64,000 nucleotides of DNA, from positions 4,154,001 to 4,218,000 of the forward strand of contig AP025576.1 in NCBI GenBank assembly GCA_022845955.1, in the 5' to 3' direction. The translations under genes were made by a program, and so were the position numbers. Source of the stretch: Lachnospiraceae bacterium. GTDB taxonomy: Bacteria; Bacillota; Clostridia; Lachnospirales; Lachnospiraceae. Shown here in pieces: positions 51,353 to 59,359 of this stretch. Below the pieces are notes generated by a model, which was given only the letters and a program-made list of their open reading frames with translations, searched no databases and was not told the DNA's origin. The first letter of the stretch is position 1. The number at the start of each line of letters is the position of its first letter.

Positions 51353-52625
51353 AGGAACAAGGGGTTGCCAGCCCTACCTTAAACAGGGATACCGGCTCCA
51401 GCCGGCTCATGAAAAGGGACACGGGGATTCTGACACAGAATGCCCCAACGATTCCCTGAACCATTACAAACATCGTTTTCTGGCAGCCATTGAAATATCC
51501 TATCATACAGAACATAACGGATACCAGCAGACAGTCAATGGCATACGCCTTCAGATACTCCGCCGCCGCACCGATAACCGCCGTATCCCTGGCAAAAAGC
51601 CCCGCCAGCAGATCCCCGTGGAAAAAGGACAGCCAGGCCATGAACACACCTACCCCCAGGGAAAGGCCCACACCGGCCAGCAGCGCCTTTTTGGCCCGCT
51701 CCGCTTTCCCCGCCCCCATATTCTGCGCCACAAAGGCGGACATGGACTGGTTAAAGGCCGAAGGCACCAGCATGATAAAGCCGCACAGTTTTTCCGCAAC
51801 ACCTACCCCGGCGGATGGGATCACGCCCAGAGAATTCACAATCGCCGTAATGGCAAGGAAGGAAATGCTTACGAGCAAATCCTGGAACGCGATGGGCAGC
51901 CCCAGACGGAATACGCTCCCCATCCTCTTTTTATCGAATGCAATATCCTTCCTGCCGAAGGTAAAAGGAAGCTTCTGCCTCCGGATAATCAGGACGGAGA
52001 TTATCACGCTCAGGGCCTGGGCACATACCGTGGCAATGGCGGCTCCCGCCGTCGCCATACCGAATACCCCTACCAGCAGGAAATCCCCTGCGATATTAAA
52101 CACACAAGCAATCGCCACGGTTATCAGCGGCATCCGGGAATCCCCGATCCCACGGAAAATACTCCCGAGCACATTATAAGCCACAATAAAAAGGGAACCA
52201 GCCGAACAGATCCGCACATACAGCACGGTCGCGTCAAACGCTTCCGCAGGCGTCTGCATAATCCGGGCAACCGGCACCGCGCAAAGCTCCATCAAAACCG
52301 TGATCACAACACCGATAACCGCAAACAAGACCACACTGGCCCCGATAATTTTTCCTGCCTCCTCCGGCTTTCCCTCTCCCAGCTTCCTTCCAAGAAGGAC
52401 CGTCGTCCCCATGGCTATCCCCACCACAAAGGATGTGATCAGCTGCATCAGCCAGCTGCCCGTGGATACCGCAGACACATCCGCCGCCGTGGCAAACTGA
52501 CCTACCACAAGCATATCCACGGCACCGTACATCGTCTGAAGGAACAACGCCGCCAGCACAGGCAGCGCAAACCGGACAAGAGATAAAAGGATATTCCCCT
52601 TTGTAAAATTTTGTGTTTCTTTCAT
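51273..52625 (-). CDS. MATE family efflux transporter
   Basis: A 450-residue MATE protein: LVRFALPVLAALFLQTMYGAVDMLVVGQFATAADVSAVS near residues 15-53, GTTVLLGRKLGEGKPEEAGK near 73-92, FRGIGDSRMPLITVAI near 165-180 and SAFVAQNMGAGKAERAKKALL near 300-320. It pumps a drug or metabolite out using Na+ or H+. Its 3' end overlaps the neighbouring secreted-protein gene by 80 bases (opposite strand). Its leader contains a strong promoter (52791-52820) followed by a terminator hairpin (52702-52749), so expression probably depends on read-through. Confidence 0.92.
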   Translation of the reverse strand: MKETQNFTKGNILLSLVRFALPVLAALFLQTMYGAVDMLVVGQFATAADVSAVSTGSWLMQLITSFVVGIAMGTTVLLGRKLGEGKPEEAGKIIGASVVLFAVIGVVITVLMELCAVPVARIMQTPAEAFDATVLYVRICSAGSLFIVAYNVLGSIFRGIGDSRMPLITVAIACVFNIAGDFLLVGVFGMATAGAAIATVCAQALSVIISVLIIRRQKLPFTFGRKDIAFDKKRMGSVFRLGLPIAFQDLLVSISFLAITAIVNSLGVIPSAGVGVAEKLCGFIMLVPSAFNQSMSAFVAQNMGAGKAERAKKALLAGVGLSLGVGVFMAWLSFFHGDLLAGLFARDTAVIGAAAEYLKAYAIDCLLVSVMFCMIGYFNGCQKTMFVMVQGIVGAFCVRIPVSLFMSRLEPVSLFKVGLATPCSSIVQIVLCLGYFVLLSRKRTLPEPEK

Positions 52626-52701
52626 TTTTATTTTCCCCTATCTTTTGCAGATTTCCACCAAAGTTTTCCGGGATCAGGCCCTGCCTTCCCCCGTCCCACA
52701 C

Positions 52702-52749
52702 AAAAAACCGGACAAGAAGCAAGCATCTTGGCCAGCATCTTATCCGGTT
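52702..52749 (-). terminator. Attenuator-like terminator in the MATE leader
   Basis: On the minus strand AACCGGATAAGA and TCTTGTCCGGTT form a 12-bp stem (one U-G pair), with a 20-base loop, followed by TTTTTT. It lies after the MATE promoter and before the MATE start, with a GGAGG (52773-52777) between promoter and hairpin. It could also end read-through from the glycosidase gene. Confidence 0.8.
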
Positions 52750-52790
52750 CCCATTTTTCAGCGAATGGTCCACCTCCGATGAACGATGTT

Positions 52791-52820
52791 ATTATATAAT
52801 GAATCTTTTTCCTTTGTCAA
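52791..52820 (-). promoter_or_regulatory. Strong promoter of MATE gene
   Basis: TTGACA (52815-52820) and TATAAT (52791-52796), both perfect, with an 18-base spacer. The -35 box overlaps the stop codon of the GH5 gene. Confidence 0.82.
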
Positions 52821-53926
52821 TCCCTTCCGTTTTCCAGGTTTCCCGGCAGCCAGCCCTTTTCCACGCATTTCCGGAAGTCCCAGCCCTCCGGTTCGGAAAC
52901 CAGCTTATAGCTCCAGAAAAAATAGCCGCTGCAGGCCTCCCAGGCCATGAGCTGGGCGTCTCCCACCAGTTTATAGGAAAGCTGCTTTTCCAACTCCGTA
53001 TAAACCTTATCCGGCTGCAGATTGTGGGAAAGACACCATTCCCCCACAATGACGGGAACGGTCTTTTCCATGGCTTTCAGCTTTTTCACATGTTCCTTCA
53101 GGATAGCCCGCATGTAGTCCAGCTCCGAAGTATCTTCGCCGGGAACCCCCATCCCCAGGTACCAGTGTGCATCCAGCACCACATTTGTAAAACCAGCCCT
53201 TCGGAAAAAGGGTTCCCAGACTTCAAACCGGAAGCCGTCATGAAACACAATCTTTTTATCCTCCGGCAGAATGCTGCGCAGCATATGATATCCTCTCGTA
53301 TAAAAATCATATAATACATCCAGCGGGACAAAGGAAGAACCTGCCGCCCTCTCCGGGTTATGGGGAAGGTATTTGTACCGGACCATCTGCCACAGAGGTT
53401 CGGAAACCGGCTCATTGAGCAGCTGGATTCCCCACAGAGACGGGTGCCGGCCATAACGCAGTGCCAGCTTTTCCAGCACCCGTAGGAGCCGATCCACCCT
53501 TCCTGGATCCTGTGCCCATTTACAGACGCCGCAGATACCGCCGTTGTCAAAGCCATTCTGGCTTTCCGGTGCAGTATGCACATCTATTAAAATAGAAAGT
53601 CCCGTTTCTTCCGCCCACGCAAAAGCGCTGTCCAGATATTCCACACAGGGGACATACGGCTCGCAATAAGCCGGATCATCCCCGAATAGAAAGTGCGGGA
53701 CCGGGATTCGTACCGTGTTAATCCCTTTGCTACGGAGATAGGAAAAGTCCTCCTTCGTAATGTAGGCATCCCTGTGTGCGGTAAGCCGTTTTACCAGTTC
53801 TTCCCGGGGAAGCTGTCTGCACAGCTCATCCTCATCCTCCGCGGACGTTCCTTCAAATAATGCCGGATGCATCCACTTTTCAAGCACCAGCCAGTTTCCC
53901 AGGTTCACTCCTCTGATTTTATCCAT
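52817..53926 (-). CDS. GH5-family beta-glucanase (exo-beta-1,3-glucanase-like)
   Basis: A 369-residue cellulase-superfamily enzyme with no signal peptide, so probably intracellular. It begins RGVNLGNWLVLEKWMHPALFEG, typical of the Exg1/GH5_9 branch. The acid/base is the glutamate of QLLNEPVSE near residue 158-166, and the nucleophile is the glutamate of VIVGEWCLSH near 295. ILIDVHTAPESQNGFDNGG near 120-138 is also typical. It likely cleaves beta-1,3 or related glucans or oligomers that arrive through the ABC system upstream. The gene directly follows GH30. Confidence 0.87.
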   Translation of the reverse strand: MDKIRGVNLGNWLVLEKWMHPALFEGTSAEDEDELCRQLPREELVKRLTAHRDAYITKEDFSYLRSKGINTVRIPVPHFLFGDDPAYCEPYVPCVEYLDSAFAWAEETGLSILIDVHTAPESQNGFDNGGICGVCKWAQDPGRVDRLLRVLEKLALRYGRHPSLWGIQLLNEPVSEPLWQMVRYKYLPHNPERAAGSSFVPLDVLYDFYTRGYHMLRSILPEDKKIVFHDGFRFEVWEPFFRRAGFTNVVLDAHWYLGMGVPGEDTSELDYMRAILKEHVKKLKAMEKTVPVIVGEWCLSHNLQPDKVYTELEKQLSYKLVGDAQLMAWEACSGYFFWSYKLVSEPEGWDFRKCVEKGWLPGNLENGRD

Positions 53927-53943
53927 GCAGCGTTCCTCCCGTT

Positions 53944-55395
53944 TCAGAATACAAAGGTGACAATACTATGGGCAGGGATGGTATATTCCGCAATTTCCTC
54001 ATGGAAACGCAGCACCGTTTTCTTTTCTTCACCACAGGGATTCATGGCTACCACGGCCCTGCTGCCGTCCGGGTTGCGGAAAGCACATACCTCCAGCCCC
54101 GGTGTATAAACAGAGCTTCCGATTCTCCTGGCGCCTCTTTGGATAAAACGGCTGAAATGGCCGATATAATGATAAGAAGACGCATAATGGATGCTCTTTT
54201 CTTCGTGATCGCACAGCACCGGCGATTCTCCGAACCATATCCCTTCTTCCTGCATCAGCTCCCGGAACCGGGGATCCTTCCAGTTGATTTCCAGACCCCG
54301 TTCCTTCCGTTTCGCTGTGATGCTTTCCCACCCGAGCTGTTCCTCCAGCCAGTGATCCGGGCCTCCGCTTTCATCCAGAAGCATGTTCCAGTCCGTCCAG
54401 GCGCCCACCCAGTTATTCAGATCCCCTATAATATCATGGGCATATGCTTCCCCGGATTCCCAGGGGCGCGTTTCCCTGCCCTTACACTGCTCCGAAGCGA
54501 TCAGCAGCTTCTCCGGAAACAGGCGGTGCGTCACATCCAGGGCGCCGAAATGGTCGCCGGAATACCAATGTACGGCGATTCCGTCAAAGGCCGCCCTGGC
54601 CCGGTCATTGCAGAGGGTTTCCAGGCTGCGGTCCACCACACGCTCTTTGTTGTGATCCCAGAAAAAGATTTTCTTATCCCCCAGCCCCGCCTTTTCATAG
54701 GCCGGCTTCAGATAGCCTGTAACAAAATCCCTTTCCTCCCCGGCTTCATAATGGCAGGATTCCCAGCCCTGCTCCGCTTTGGCTTCATTCTGTACGGTGA
54801 CACCCCATATGGGAATCCCTTCTTCTTCATATGCCTGCAGGTAACGAGCGGTATAACCGGCCCAGGCTTCCCGGCATTCCTTCCTCAGACAGCCGCCCTT
54901 ATCCATCCTTCCGTTGGTTTTCATCCAGGCGGGCGGACTCCAGGGCGATGCGAACAGCCTCAGATCCGGCGCTTTCCCCTTCGCCGCCAACACCATGGGG
55001 ATCACGTCCTCCTTATCCCTTTCTATGGAAAAATTTTTCAGTTCATAGTCTTCCGGCGTGTCGTCATAGGAATAGATTTCTGTGGAAAAATCACAGCTGT
55101 TGATGGTGAGCCGGCAGAAATTATAACCAAGGCCCTTCTCTTTATCAAAATATGCATCCAGGACCTCCTGCCTCTGCCCGTCGGTCAGGGAGAAGAAATT
55201 TACCGCAGATGCCTGTGTAAAGGCTCCTCCAAAACCCATGATTTCCTGGTATTCCACCTGATCATATACGTTCAGTACATGCCCTTCATTCCCGTCATTG
55301 CCGGGCATATCCGCTTTCCATTGCAGGTTCTCCTGTTCCCGGAGCCGCACATCGTTTTCCATAGCTGTCAGATATACTTTGATTGTATGTTCCAT
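53944..55395 (-). CDS. GH30-family glycosidase
   Basis: A 483-residue glucosylceramidase-like enzyme without a signal peptide. Seen: IMGFGGAFTQASAVNF near residues 52-68, INSCDFSTEIYSYDD near 108-122, LRLFASPWSPPAWMKTNGRM near 146-165, the acid/base region VTVQNEAKAEQGWESC near 199-214 and the nucleophile region LLIASEQCKGR near 293-303. GH30 includes beta-1,6-glucanases and beta-glucosidases. Its pairing with the GH5 exo-beta-1,3-glucanase-like enzyme points to branched beta-glucan. The start at 55395 is a few bases after AAGGGGG. Confidence 0.9.
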   Translation of the reverse strand: MEHTIKVYLTAMENDVRLREQENLQWKADMPGNDGNEGHVLNVYDQVEYQEIMGFGGAFTQASAVNFFSLTDGQRQEVLDAYFDKEKGLGYNFCRLTINSCDFSTEIYSYDDTPEDYELKNFSIERDKEDVIPMVLAAKGKAPDLRLFASPWSPPAWMKTNGRMDKGGCLRKECREAWAGYTARYLQAYEEEGIPIWGVTVQNEAKAEQGWESCHYEAGEERDFVTGYLKPAYEKAGLGDKKIFFWDHNKERVVDRSLETLCNDRARAAFDGIAVHWYSGDHFGALDVTHRLFPEKLLIASEQCKGRETRPWESGEAYAHDIIGDLNNWVGAWTDWNMLLDESGGPDHWLEEQLGWESITAKRKERGLEINWKDPRFRELMQEEGIWFGESPVLCDHEEKSIHYASSYHYIGHFSRFIQRGARRIGSSVYTPGLEVCAFRNPDGSRAVVAMNPCGEEKKTVLRFHEEIAEYTIPAHSIVTFVF

Positions 55396-55475
55396 GATAC
55401 CCCCTTTTCTCCGGCTGCGGCCGGAACCCCCTTTTTCCGCAGATGCCTTACTCCCCTTCGCTTCTGTCCGGAAAG

Positions 55476-55501
55476 GGCGGCGGAAAAGCATCTCCGCCGC
55501 C
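55476..55501. promoter_or_regulatory. Hairpin between solute-binding protein and GH30 genes
   Basis: GGCGGCGGA and TCCGCCGCC form a 9-bp stem just after the solute-binding protein stop. On the minus strand there is no T-run, so it should stabilise the upstream mRNA or reduce read-through rather than stop it, a common arrangement after binding-protein genes. Confidence 0.6.
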
Positions 55502-55511
55502 TGTTTTTTTA

Positions 55512-57071
55512 TCAGCCAAGTCCTGCCACATAGGCATCCAGCTGCTGCTGCAGAACCTCACGTACCTTTTCTATGCCGGCTGCTTCCATCTTTTCCTGGT
55601 ATTCCTTCAGTCCGCTTACCGGGTCCGTATACCCCAGCTCCAGAGGCCACCAATACTGCTGATGAACGTTCTGGCAGGCCGCGTACTCCGTTTCAATGGA
55701 GGAAGTATCCAGTACGAAGGAACGGTATTTCTGGCTTCCCACGCCGTCCTTGATATACGCGTCCCATTCTTTTTTCAGTTCCACCGTACGATCCGGTGTC
55801 CCGATACCGTTGCGGTTCAGTTCGGTGGTACGCGCCGCCCACATTGCGGAGGCCGCGTAGTTGTCGGGATCCAGGGTTTTCACTTCTCCTTTGTCGTTCA
55901 GTTCATAGGAAACGTCCTGGATTCCATAGAAAAAGGCATCGAAGGCTTCCCTGTCTGTGGTGATGAGATCCCAGAGCGCCAATGCCCGCTCGGGATGCTT
56001 GGAAGTGTTGGAAATAACCATGGCATCCTGGGTAAAAGCCATATTGGAAACATCCTTTACCAGATTCGCATAGTCAAAGCTGTAATCCGGTTTATCAATG
56101 ACCAGACCGGTAAAGGTATCCACATTGTGAACCTTCAGAGATGCTTTCCCGTTCTTCGTTTTTTCCGTATCGGTATCGGAAAGGGCGGATTTGCTGAAGA
56201 AGCCCTTCTGATTCCAGCGGTTCATCATTTCCAGGAATTCCGGTGTTTTATCATACTCATAATAGGTAAAAAGCTTGGGATTGTCTTCCATGGGGTCTAT
56301 GAAAAGGAAATCATTGGACGATCCCTTTATGGAATACATGCCGTTGTTCCACATGAACAAATCGTCCATTTCCGAACCGGCGGAGTTTACGTCATAAGGC
56401 TCAAATTCCGGACGGTTGGCTTTAACCAGATCCATATACTCTTCCATATCCTCAAAGGTTTCCATCTTACCGTCCCAGTCCACGCCGTCCAGGATATCGG
56501 TACGGTACATGGGACCGTATGCGGAGTAGGTCGCAAGCAGTGTGGGCACACAGTAGTAATGGCCGTCGATAGTCGCCTGCTGTTTGGCTGTCTCAGACTG
56601 CATCGCAAAGTTTTCAGGTGCATAGGAAGGCCACAGCTCATCCAGGTTCATGAATGCACCCTTTTGTGCCAGGGCCGCAAAATTCAGCCAGGTAGCGGCA
56701 TAGGCCATATCAAAGGATTCTCCTGATGAGAACAGGAGCGGATATTTATTGGGATATTCCGCCCAGCCGATATAGTTGATTTTCAGCGTACAGTTCAGCT
56801 TTTCTTTAAATATCTTGTTCATGTTATCCGTCAGCTCCTGCTGTTTGGCAGGTTCGTTGCTGACCACATACATCACCAGTTCCACTTCCTCCGAAGTATC
56901 CAGCCCTGCTGTCCCCGGAGCTTCCGTTTGTACGGCAGTATCCGCCGTTGCGCTGTCGGTGCTGCCGCCGGAGCTGCCGGAACCGGAACCGCCGCTTCCG
57001 CAGCCGGCGAGCAGGGTACCAACCATTGCTGCCGTGAGCAGCACAGAAATCCATTTAGAAGCTTTTTTCAT
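55512..57071 (-). CDS. Extracellular solute-binding lipoprotein
   Basis: A 519-residue family 1 solute-binding protein. The signal peptide ends with LLAGC at residue about 23, a lipobox, followed by a Gly/Ser linker. The mature part has VVSNEPAKQQELTDNMNKIFKEKLN near 69-93 and a C-terminal DUF3502-like segment (AARTTELNRNGIGTPDRTVELKKEWDAY). It captures an oligosaccharide and hands it to the LplB/YtcP-type permeases encoded upstream. The sugar is likely a glucan oligomer by context. Confidence 0.92.
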   Translation of the reverse strand: MKKASKWISVLLTAAMVGTLLAGCGSGGSGSGSSGGSTDSATADTAVQTEAPGTAGLDTSEEVELVMYVVSNEPAKQQELTDNMNKIFKEKLNCTLKINYIGWAEYPNKYPLLFSSGESFDMAYAATWLNFAALAQKGAFMNLDELWPSYAPENFAMQSETAKQQATIDGHYYCVPTLLATYSAYGPMYRTDILDGVDWDGKMETFEDMEEYMDLVKANRPEFEPYDVNSAGSEMDDLFMWNNGMYSIKGSSNDFLFIDPMEDNPKLFTYYEYDKTPEFLEMMNRWNQKGFFSKSALSDTDTEKTKNGKASLKVHNVDTFTGLVIDKPDYSFDYANLVKDVSNMAFTQDAMVISNTSKHPERALALWDLITTDREAFDAFFYGIQDVSYELNDKGEVKTLDPDNYAASAMWAARTTELNRNGIGTPDRTVELKKEWDAYIKDGVGSQKYRSFVLDTSSIETEYAACQNVHQQYWWPLELGYTDPVSGLKEYQEKMEAAGIEKVREVLQQQLDAYVAGLG

Positions 57072-57110
57072 GAAATAACCCTCCTTTTTTTGTGTATCGT
57101 TTTACCGGAC

Positions 57111-58028
57111 TCATCCTTTGACGGATCCGATTGTGACACCTTTGACAAAATATTTCTGTACAAATGGATACAGCAGGATGATAGGGCCGGTGGCTACCAC
57201 AGCCATCGCCAGCTTCAGGGTATTGGACGGCAGGCTTTCCACCCGTATTCCCGCCTGGCTGGCAATCCGGGCCAGTGCCTGTGTCTGCTGAAGCAAATCA
57301 TAGAGCATATATTGAAGCGGATATTTTTCCGACGTGTTCAGGTAAAGCATGGCATTGTACCAGTCATTCCAATAGCCCAGCGCCATAAACAGGCCGATGG
57401 TTGCCAGTCCCGATTTGAGAAGAGGCAGGACTATCTGCATGAAAGTGCGGAACTCCCCCGCCCCGTCAATCTTGGCCGACTCCACCAGGGCAATGGGGAT
57501 AGCCGCCACAAAGCTTCTCATAATAAGCAGGTAGAAGATATTCACCATCCCCGGCAGGATTAATGCGAGCAGGTTATCCTTCAGATGCAGGTACTGGATA
57601 TAAAAAATGTAGGTGCTCACCATTCCGCCGTTAAACAGGGTGGTAAAATAAAAGAAGAAAGAAATGGCATTACGGTATTTGAAATCTTTCCTGCTGATAA
57701 CATAAGCTGCCATTGTGGTGATGAAAAGTCCCAGGGCCGTACCGATGAGCGTAATCGAAATAGATACGCCGTAGGCACGGGCAATTTTCTGGGGATACTT
57801 AAATACGATGCGATAGGCTTCCAGGGTAAATTCCTTGGGAAGCAGCCCATAACCGGTAAACCGGATGGCCTGTTCGGAAGAAAAGGAGCCGGAAATCAAC
57901 ATAATAAAAGGCAATAAGCACACCAGCGCCACCAGTCCCACCAGAAGATAGCCGATCACATTGAAAACAATGGCGGCGGTACCCATTTTTACCCGTTTGG
58001 ATTCATAAACCTGTTTGTTTGCTGCCAT
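57111..58028 (-). CDS. Carbohydrate ABC permease, YtcP-like
   Basis: A 305-residue membrane protein with six helices. The EAA loop contact with the ATPase is ESAKIDGAGEFRTFMQIVLPLLKSGLATIGLF near residues 182-213. VGLVALVCLLPFIMLISGSF near 30-50 is the first helix region. Together with the LplB-like permease and the solute-binding lipoprotein it forms a CUT1-type importer; no ATPase gene is present, so a shared MsiK-like ATPase is expected. The start is just after GGGAGGAGGG. Confidence 0.93.
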   Translation of the reverse strand: MAANKQVYESKRVKMGTAAIVFNVIGYLLVGLVALVCLLPFIMLISGSFSSEQAIRFTGYGLLPKEFTLEAYRIVFKYPQKIARAYGVSISITLIGTALGLFITTMAAYVISRKDFKYRNAISFFFYFTTLFNGGMVSTYIFYIQYLHLKDNLLALILPGMVNIFYLLIMRSFVAAIPIALVESAKIDGAGEFRTFMQIVLPLLKSGLATIGLFMALGYWNDWYNAMLYLNTSEKYPLQYMLYDLLQQTQALARIASQAGIRVESLPSNTLKLAMAVVATGPIILLYPFVQKYFVKGVTIGSVKG

Positions 58029-58046
58029 AACCGTTCCCTCCTCCCT

Positions 58047-58976
58047 TTAGAACAACGCATAATCTTCATCAATTTTCTTAACAACCGTATTTACCAGCAT
58101 GATGATAATAAAGCAGAGAATGGACTGATAGAAGGTTGCCGCTGCCGTCATACCCAGATTGGAATTCTGCATCAGGGAACGGAACACATAGGTATCAATT
58201 ACGTCCGTGGCATTATACAACTGCCCGTTATTGCCGACTATCTGGTAAAACATCTCGAAATCGCCCCGGAGGATCCTTCCCACCTGCAGAAGCAGCATGG
58301 TGATAACCGTAGGCTTGATGCAGGGCAGTGTGATATACCAGATACGCTGGAAAATATTGGCGCCGTCTATCTGGGCCGCCTCATAGCATTCCCCGTCAAT
58401 ACCGGTGATCGCCGCGATATAAATAATGGAATTGTAACCGCACCATTTCCAGGCATTAAAGCAGCAGATGATGATAGGCCATACCCAGGGCATGGAATAT
58501 ACATTCACCTTTTCCATTCCAAGGGAAACGAGCCAGCCGTTCATAAGCCCGGTCTCATAGTTGAATATGTTATAGACAAAGGCCCCTACAATAACCCAGG
58601 AAATAAAATAAGGGAAGAAAATAACCGATTGGGTGATTTTTTTATAGTACTTTCCCTGCATTTCCGAAATGATAATTGCCAGCACGATTGCCAGGCCCTG
58701 TGAAGTGATCAGATTCAGCAGATTATACAGAATTGTGTTTTTGGTAATCAGCCAGCCTGTGCCGGAAGAAAACAGATAACGGAAGTTTTCCATTCCATTC
58801 CAGTCGCTGCCGAATACCCCTTTGTCAAACCGGTAATTCTTAAATGCCAGTATCAGCCCCGACATGGGAAGATAGGACAATACCAGCACCAGGAGCACCG
58901 CCGGCAGAACCATAAGGAATAAAGCCCTGTTCTTCTTTATTTCGTGGCCAAAGTTAGTAAACCGCTCTTTCACCAT
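58047..58976 (-). CDS. Carbohydrate ABC permease, LplB-like
   Basis: A 309-residue membrane protein with six helices: RALFLMVLPAVLLVLVLSYLPMSGLILAFKNY near residues 18-49 and the EAA-type loop EAAQIDGANIFQRIWYITLPCIKPTVITMLLL near 200-231. It is the partner of the YtcP-like permease. It is the first gene of the operon; its leader of about 200 bases has a TTGTGT-18-TATAAT promoter. Confidence 0.93.
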   Translation of the reverse strand: MVKERFTNFGHEIKKNRALFLMVLPAVLLVLVLSYLPMSGLILAFKNYRFDKGVFGSDWNGMENFRYLFSSGTGWLITKNTILYNLLNLITSQGLAIVLAIIISEMQGKYYKKITQSVIFFPYFISWVIVGAFVYNIFNYETGLMNGWLVSLGMEKVNVYSMPWVWPIIICCFNAWKWCGYNSIIYIAAITGIDGECYEAAQIDGANIFQRIWYITLPCIKPTVITMLLLQVGRILRGDFEMFYQIVGNNGQLYNATDVIDTYVFRSLMQNSNLGMTAAATFYQSILCFIIIMLVNTVVKKIDEDYALF

Positions 58977-59359
58977 TCCCTCTCCCTTCTTTTCCGTGGA
59001 AGGCTATGCTTCCATACATTGTCTTGATACCACAATTGTACATTTCCAGGAAAGGAATTGAAATATGACAAAACTGAGATTTACCGGATTATTTTACGCA
59101 TTATGTGCAGTTTGTATATTTTGTTTGCTATTTATCACTTTAAATGCGCATTTTAATATTTGTTCTTTGTTCGCATTCATTATAATGTATATTTCCGAAG
59201 ATACACAAGACAATTTCTCTTCTTTTTTACCCATAGATGATTTCCGTAAAAATGGTTTCGGTACTTACCCGGCACTTTCCCGGATTTGGGTACCGTACAG
59301 CAGGGCAAGGGCGCGGCACCGCCGCGCCCGGATCCGGGACCCCCGGGAAGCCCTCCTCC
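58977..59359. other. AT-rich leader region of the glycan operon
   Basis: No gene is supported here. It holds the predicted operon promoter (59179-59208), a perfect palindrome AAATGCGCATTT at 59142-59153 in the transcribed leader, and, next to the kinase stop, two GC-rich hairpins: GGGCGCGGC-ACC-GCCGCGCCC at 59309-59329 and CCCGGATCCGGG at 59327-59338. These hairpins have no T-run. The palindrome is a candidate site for the AraC-type regulator encoded at 61186-62748. Confidence 0.55.
59179..59208 (-). promoter_or_regulatory. Promoter of the glycan ABC operon
   Basis: TTGTGT (59203-59208) and TATAAT (59179-59184) on the minus strand, 18-base spacer, about 200 bases before the LplB-like gene. 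Confidence 0.65.

Noticed and set aside
52234..52773. 179-residue frame running through the MATE leader
   Set aside because: It runs through the terminator hairpin and overlaps the MATE gene out of frame; its GTG start sits inside the GGAGG.
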